DNA of 64,000 nt from Candidatus Poribacteria bacterium (GTDB taxonomy: Bacteria; Poribacteria; WGA-4E; WGA-3G): NCBI GenBank assembly GCA_022821065.1, contig JAJEEK010000101.1, positions 1-64,000 of the forward strand, in the 5' to 3' direction. The position numbers and the translations under genes are program-made. Positions 62,279 through 64,000 of the stretch are shown here, one piece after another. The notes under the pieces are model-generated. The model saw only the letters and a list, made by a program, of their open reading frames with translations. It was not told where the DNA came from and ran no database searches. Each line of letters opens with the position of its first letter. The first letter of the stretch is position 1.

Positions 62279-62343
62279 AAGCGGGCATCAGGCGAAACTT
62301 CCATCCGTAAATGTGTGTCAAGCCGATGCCCGCTTCTTGTTTT
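62279..62343 (+). terminator. Large-loop terminator-like hairpin after the peroxiredoxin gene
   Basis: AAGCGGGCATC (62279-62289) pairs perfectly with GATGCCCGCTT (62325-62335) across a 35-base loop in which GGC and GCC can add three pairs. TTCTTGTTTT follows. It may be only a terminator or a larger structured RNA. Confidence 0.7.
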
Positions 62344-62353
62344 AAACATTGCA

Positions 62354-62382
62354 TTGACAACGCTATATCGGTACGGTACAAT
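62354..62382 (+). promoter_or_regulatory. Promoter of the tRNA gene
   Basis: TTGACA (62354-62359) and TACAAT (62377-62382), spacer 17 bases. The tRNA begins nine bases later, giving almost no leader. Confidence 0.8.
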
Positions 62383-62391
62383 AATATAAAT

Positions 62392-62463
62392 GCGGGTGTA
62401 GCTCAGCGGTAGAGCGTCAGCTTCCCAAGCTGAGGGTCACGGGTTCAATTCCCGTCACCCGCT
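62392..62463 (+). tRNA. tRNA-Gly (anticodon CCC)
   Basis: A full cloverleaf of 72 bases: acceptor GCGGGTG pairs with CACCCGC, D arm GCTC/GAGC, anticodon stem TCAGC/GCTGA with loop TTCCCAA (anticodon CCC, reads GGG), T arm ACGGG/CCCGT with TTCAATT loop. The discriminator is T and CCA is not encoded. Confidence 0.96.
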
Positions 62464-62503
62464 TGTCAATAGAATTAACAATCGTGTGAAACTGAGGAAT
62501 AAC

Positions 62504-63607
62504 ATGGCACGAAACCAAAGGTTAACGAAAGAAGAAATCCAAGAAGATAAATTTATTGAAGCGGTGATGCATGTCTATGCATTTTTGAAGGATAATCTCC
62601 GAACGATTATCATCGTCGTCGGCGTAGTTCTCGTCGCTGTCGCAGGCTATGCAGCGTATCATCAGAATCAGGAGTCGCGGCGCACGAATGCCTCCCTCGC
62701 CCTCCGCCAAGCAACTGAGGCGTACCAAAACGCAGAAAATAGCCTCTTTGACCCTGAAAAATTAGCAGAAAGTGAAGAACTCCTTAAAACAGCGCAGTCC
62801 GAACTTACAGCAGTCTTTGAGAAGTATCCGAATACAGCTTTCGCTGATAAAGCACGCTATCAGTATGCAAGTACGCTCTATTATCAGGGAAACTATGCAG
62901 AAGCGCGCACACAATTTCAACACATTATTGAGAACCATCAACCCGAAAACCAGATAGAAAGTTTGTATGCTCAGAAAGCGATCGGGAACACTTACGAACA
63001 GGAAGGCGCTTATGACAAAGCGATAGAAGCCTATCAGGCGAAATCTTTCCCCGAAACGCCGCAACTCTCACCAGAAATCCGCAAATTTGTACTCACAGAA
63101 GCCAAATCTAATCAAGCATTGGTTTATGAGAAATCCGGTAATACCGATGCCGCACGCGACACATACAAAGAGATCATAGACGAATTCCGAAGCTCGCTTG
63201 AAGCAGGTCTCGAACGGAAAAGTCTTGAACTACTTGAAGAAGCGAAAGTCGTTATCACTGCTATTGGTGAATCTATAGATCTTTCAAACGCGGAAAAACT
63301 CGAAAACGAAAAGAAATACTTTGAAGCGTATGTCGCTTATACCGATGCGATTCGGACGTATAAAGTCAACAAAGACATTCACGGCGGACTCTCTTCGGAA
63401 CTCCGTAAACAGGTCGGCAGCTTTGAAAAAGCTGCGATGACCGTCATAAACAACGTCCGAAATGCTCGGCGCGCTGATGCTGAGGGGAGAGAAAGTTCCG
63501 CACTCTACAGTTACAATGTGGTCGTTGAATTTGAAACTTTAGGACTCAGCCGCCGACTCTATGAGAACGCTCTGCTCCACTATAAAAGACTTGCGTCGGC
63601 ACAATAA
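62504..63607 (+). CDS. TPR-repeat membrane protein (YfgM-like)
   Basis: About 367 residues. A charged cytoplasmic start, one membrane helix (I-I-I-V-V-G-V-V-L-V-A-V-A), then tetratricopeptide repeats in the periplasm: A-D-K-A-R-Y-Q-Y-A-S-T-L-Y-Y-Q-G-N-Y-A near residue 130, Q-E-G-A-Y-D-K-A near 168, and N-T-D-A-A-R-D-T-Y-K-E-I near 215. YfgM-type proteins act as periplasmic chaperone partners. ATG 62504 has TGAGGA upstream. Confidence 0.82.
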   Translation: MARNQRLTKEEIQEDKFIEAVMHVYAFLKDNLRTIIIVVGVVLVAVAGYAAYHQNQESRRTNASLALRQATEAYQNAENSLFDPEKLAESEELLKTAQSELTAVFEKYPNTAFADKARYQYASTLYYQGNYAEARTQFQHIIENHQPENQIESLYAQKAIGNTYEQEGAYDKAIEAYQAKSFPETPQLSPEIRKFVLTEAKSNQALVYEKSGNTDAARDTYKEIIDEFRSSLEAGLERKSLELLEEAKVVITAIGESIDLSNAEKLENEKKYFEAYVAYTDAIRTYKVNKDIHGGLSSELRKQVGSFEKAAMTVINNVRNARRADAEGRESSALYSYNVVVEFETLGLSRRLYENALLHYKRLASAQ

Positions 63608-63666
63608 TCTCAGAGTTTACGCAAATACCTTACCAACGGCATATCATACAAAGGCTCTCGCGGAAA

Positions 63667-63682
63667 AATTGCGTAAGCCCTA
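63667..63682 (+). repeat. Family C end unit
   Basis: AATTGCGTAAGCCCTA, matching the ends at 53169 and 16660; a loose inverse, TTTACGCAAAT, lies at 63615-63625. Confidence 0.55.
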
Positions 63683-63702
63683 AACTTTTTAAGGAGCCGT
63701 TA

Positions 63703-64000
63703 ATGATACATAAATCCAATATTAGACCACTTCATACCGCAAAAATCCGAACGACCATTTTTTTAACGCTGTTGATTTTAACCGCTTTTTCACTGACTTC
63801 AATCAGTGAAGCCGTACCGACTGGACACCTCGCTTATGCTGTCAACGGGTTCGACGATAATTTAGGGCGTTTTGACTGGAACCTCTACACCAGCGCTATT
63901 CGGGGAACAAATGAATTAAGGGCACTCCCGCTCAATCACAAAGGCATGTATCCTGCGTGGGGACCGGAGGGTGAAGTACTCTATTTCATACAGTGGCATG
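63703..64000 (+). CDS. Exported protein, incomplete at the window edge (TolB-like start)
   Basis: Open from ATG 63703 to the end of the window without a stop. AAGGAG lies nine bases before it. The N-terminus is a signal peptide (T-T-I-F-L-T-L-L-I-L-T-A) ending near S-E-A-V-P, then G-H-L-A-Y-A-V-N-G-F and Y-P-A-W-G-P-E-G-E-V-L-Y-F-I-Q-W, the pattern of a TolB/WD40-like propeller blade. The rest lies outside. Confidence 0.75.
   Translation, partial: MIHKSNIRPLHTAKIRTTIFLTLLILTAFSLTSISEAVPTGHLAYAVNGFDDNLGRFDWNLYTSAIRGTNELRALPLNHKGMYPAWGPEGEVLYFIQWH

Overview
The window looks like a chromosomal stretch of a Gram-negative bacterium of the Poribacteria / Planctomycetes-neighbour type. The inference rests on gene content: several Gfo/Idh/MocA dehydrogenases, a phytanoyl-CoA dioxygenase-like protein, a sulfatase, a LamG protein, two PorV/PorQ-like outer-membrane proteins, DUF4159 and DUF4175 proteins, and many short palindromic intergenic repeats. 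Base composition is moderate and fairly even. Several promoters are close to the classical TTGACA-N17/18-TATAAT consensus. There is no prophage, integrase, IS transposase, CRISPR array or rRNA; one tRNA-Gly(CCC) is present.

Layout. 0-5.5 kb: a HicB-like protein, a SPATA20-type thioredoxin protein fused to a DsbD-N-like domain, a toxin-antitoxin pair whose toxin frame has no ordinary start codon, and an octaheme cytochrome c followed by an internally duplicated membrane protein. 5.6-9.5 kb: an aminotransferase and two leucine-rich-repeat lipoproteins. 9.6-23.9 kb: mostly minus-strand accessory metabolism (P1 peptidase, AlkP-superfamily hydrolase, PhyH-like oxygenase, sulfatase, FemAB-like transferase, mannonate-dehydratase-like enzyme, two Gfo/Idh/MocA dehydrogenases, LamG and beta/gamma-crystallin proteins, oligogalacturonate-lyase-like propeller, sugar isomerase). 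This would suit breakdown of sulfated or uronate-rich glycans. 24.1-32.5 kb: folD, an SDR, an S55-peptidase lipoprotein with a minisatellite, a third dehydrogenase, a PorV-like protein, a small membrane protein and a DapA-family enzyme. 32.5-36 kb: a PIN protein, rqcH, an orphan HicB-like protein and a possible new two-gene toxin-antitoxin operon. 36-38.8 kb: groEL and two small unknown genes.

38.9-46.6 kb: a BatA-like / DUF4159 / DUF4175 / PorV gene series behind a strong promoter, probably one envelope-associated unit. 46.7-52.3 kb: a class-I amidotransferase, a DUF6807-like protein, then miaB-map-ccmC-ccmD-like with overlapping ends and a SRPBCC protein. 52.3-61.3 kb (minus strand): lytic transglycosylase, Wzi-like outer-membrane protein, glutamine-dependent NAD synthetase and two large secreted proteins. 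61.7-64 kb: a 1-Cys peroxiredoxin with a long structured leader, the tRNA, a TPR membrane protein and the start of a secreted protein cut by the window edge.

The most unusual signal is a set of short palindromic repeat families that fill intergenic gaps and also enter reading frames. One family lies in frame inside NAD synthetase, inside a secreted 912-residue protein, and appears to supply the start and signal peptide of the Wzi-like protein. Another supplies the stop codon of the CcmD-like gene. A third carries the stop codons of two convergent genes.
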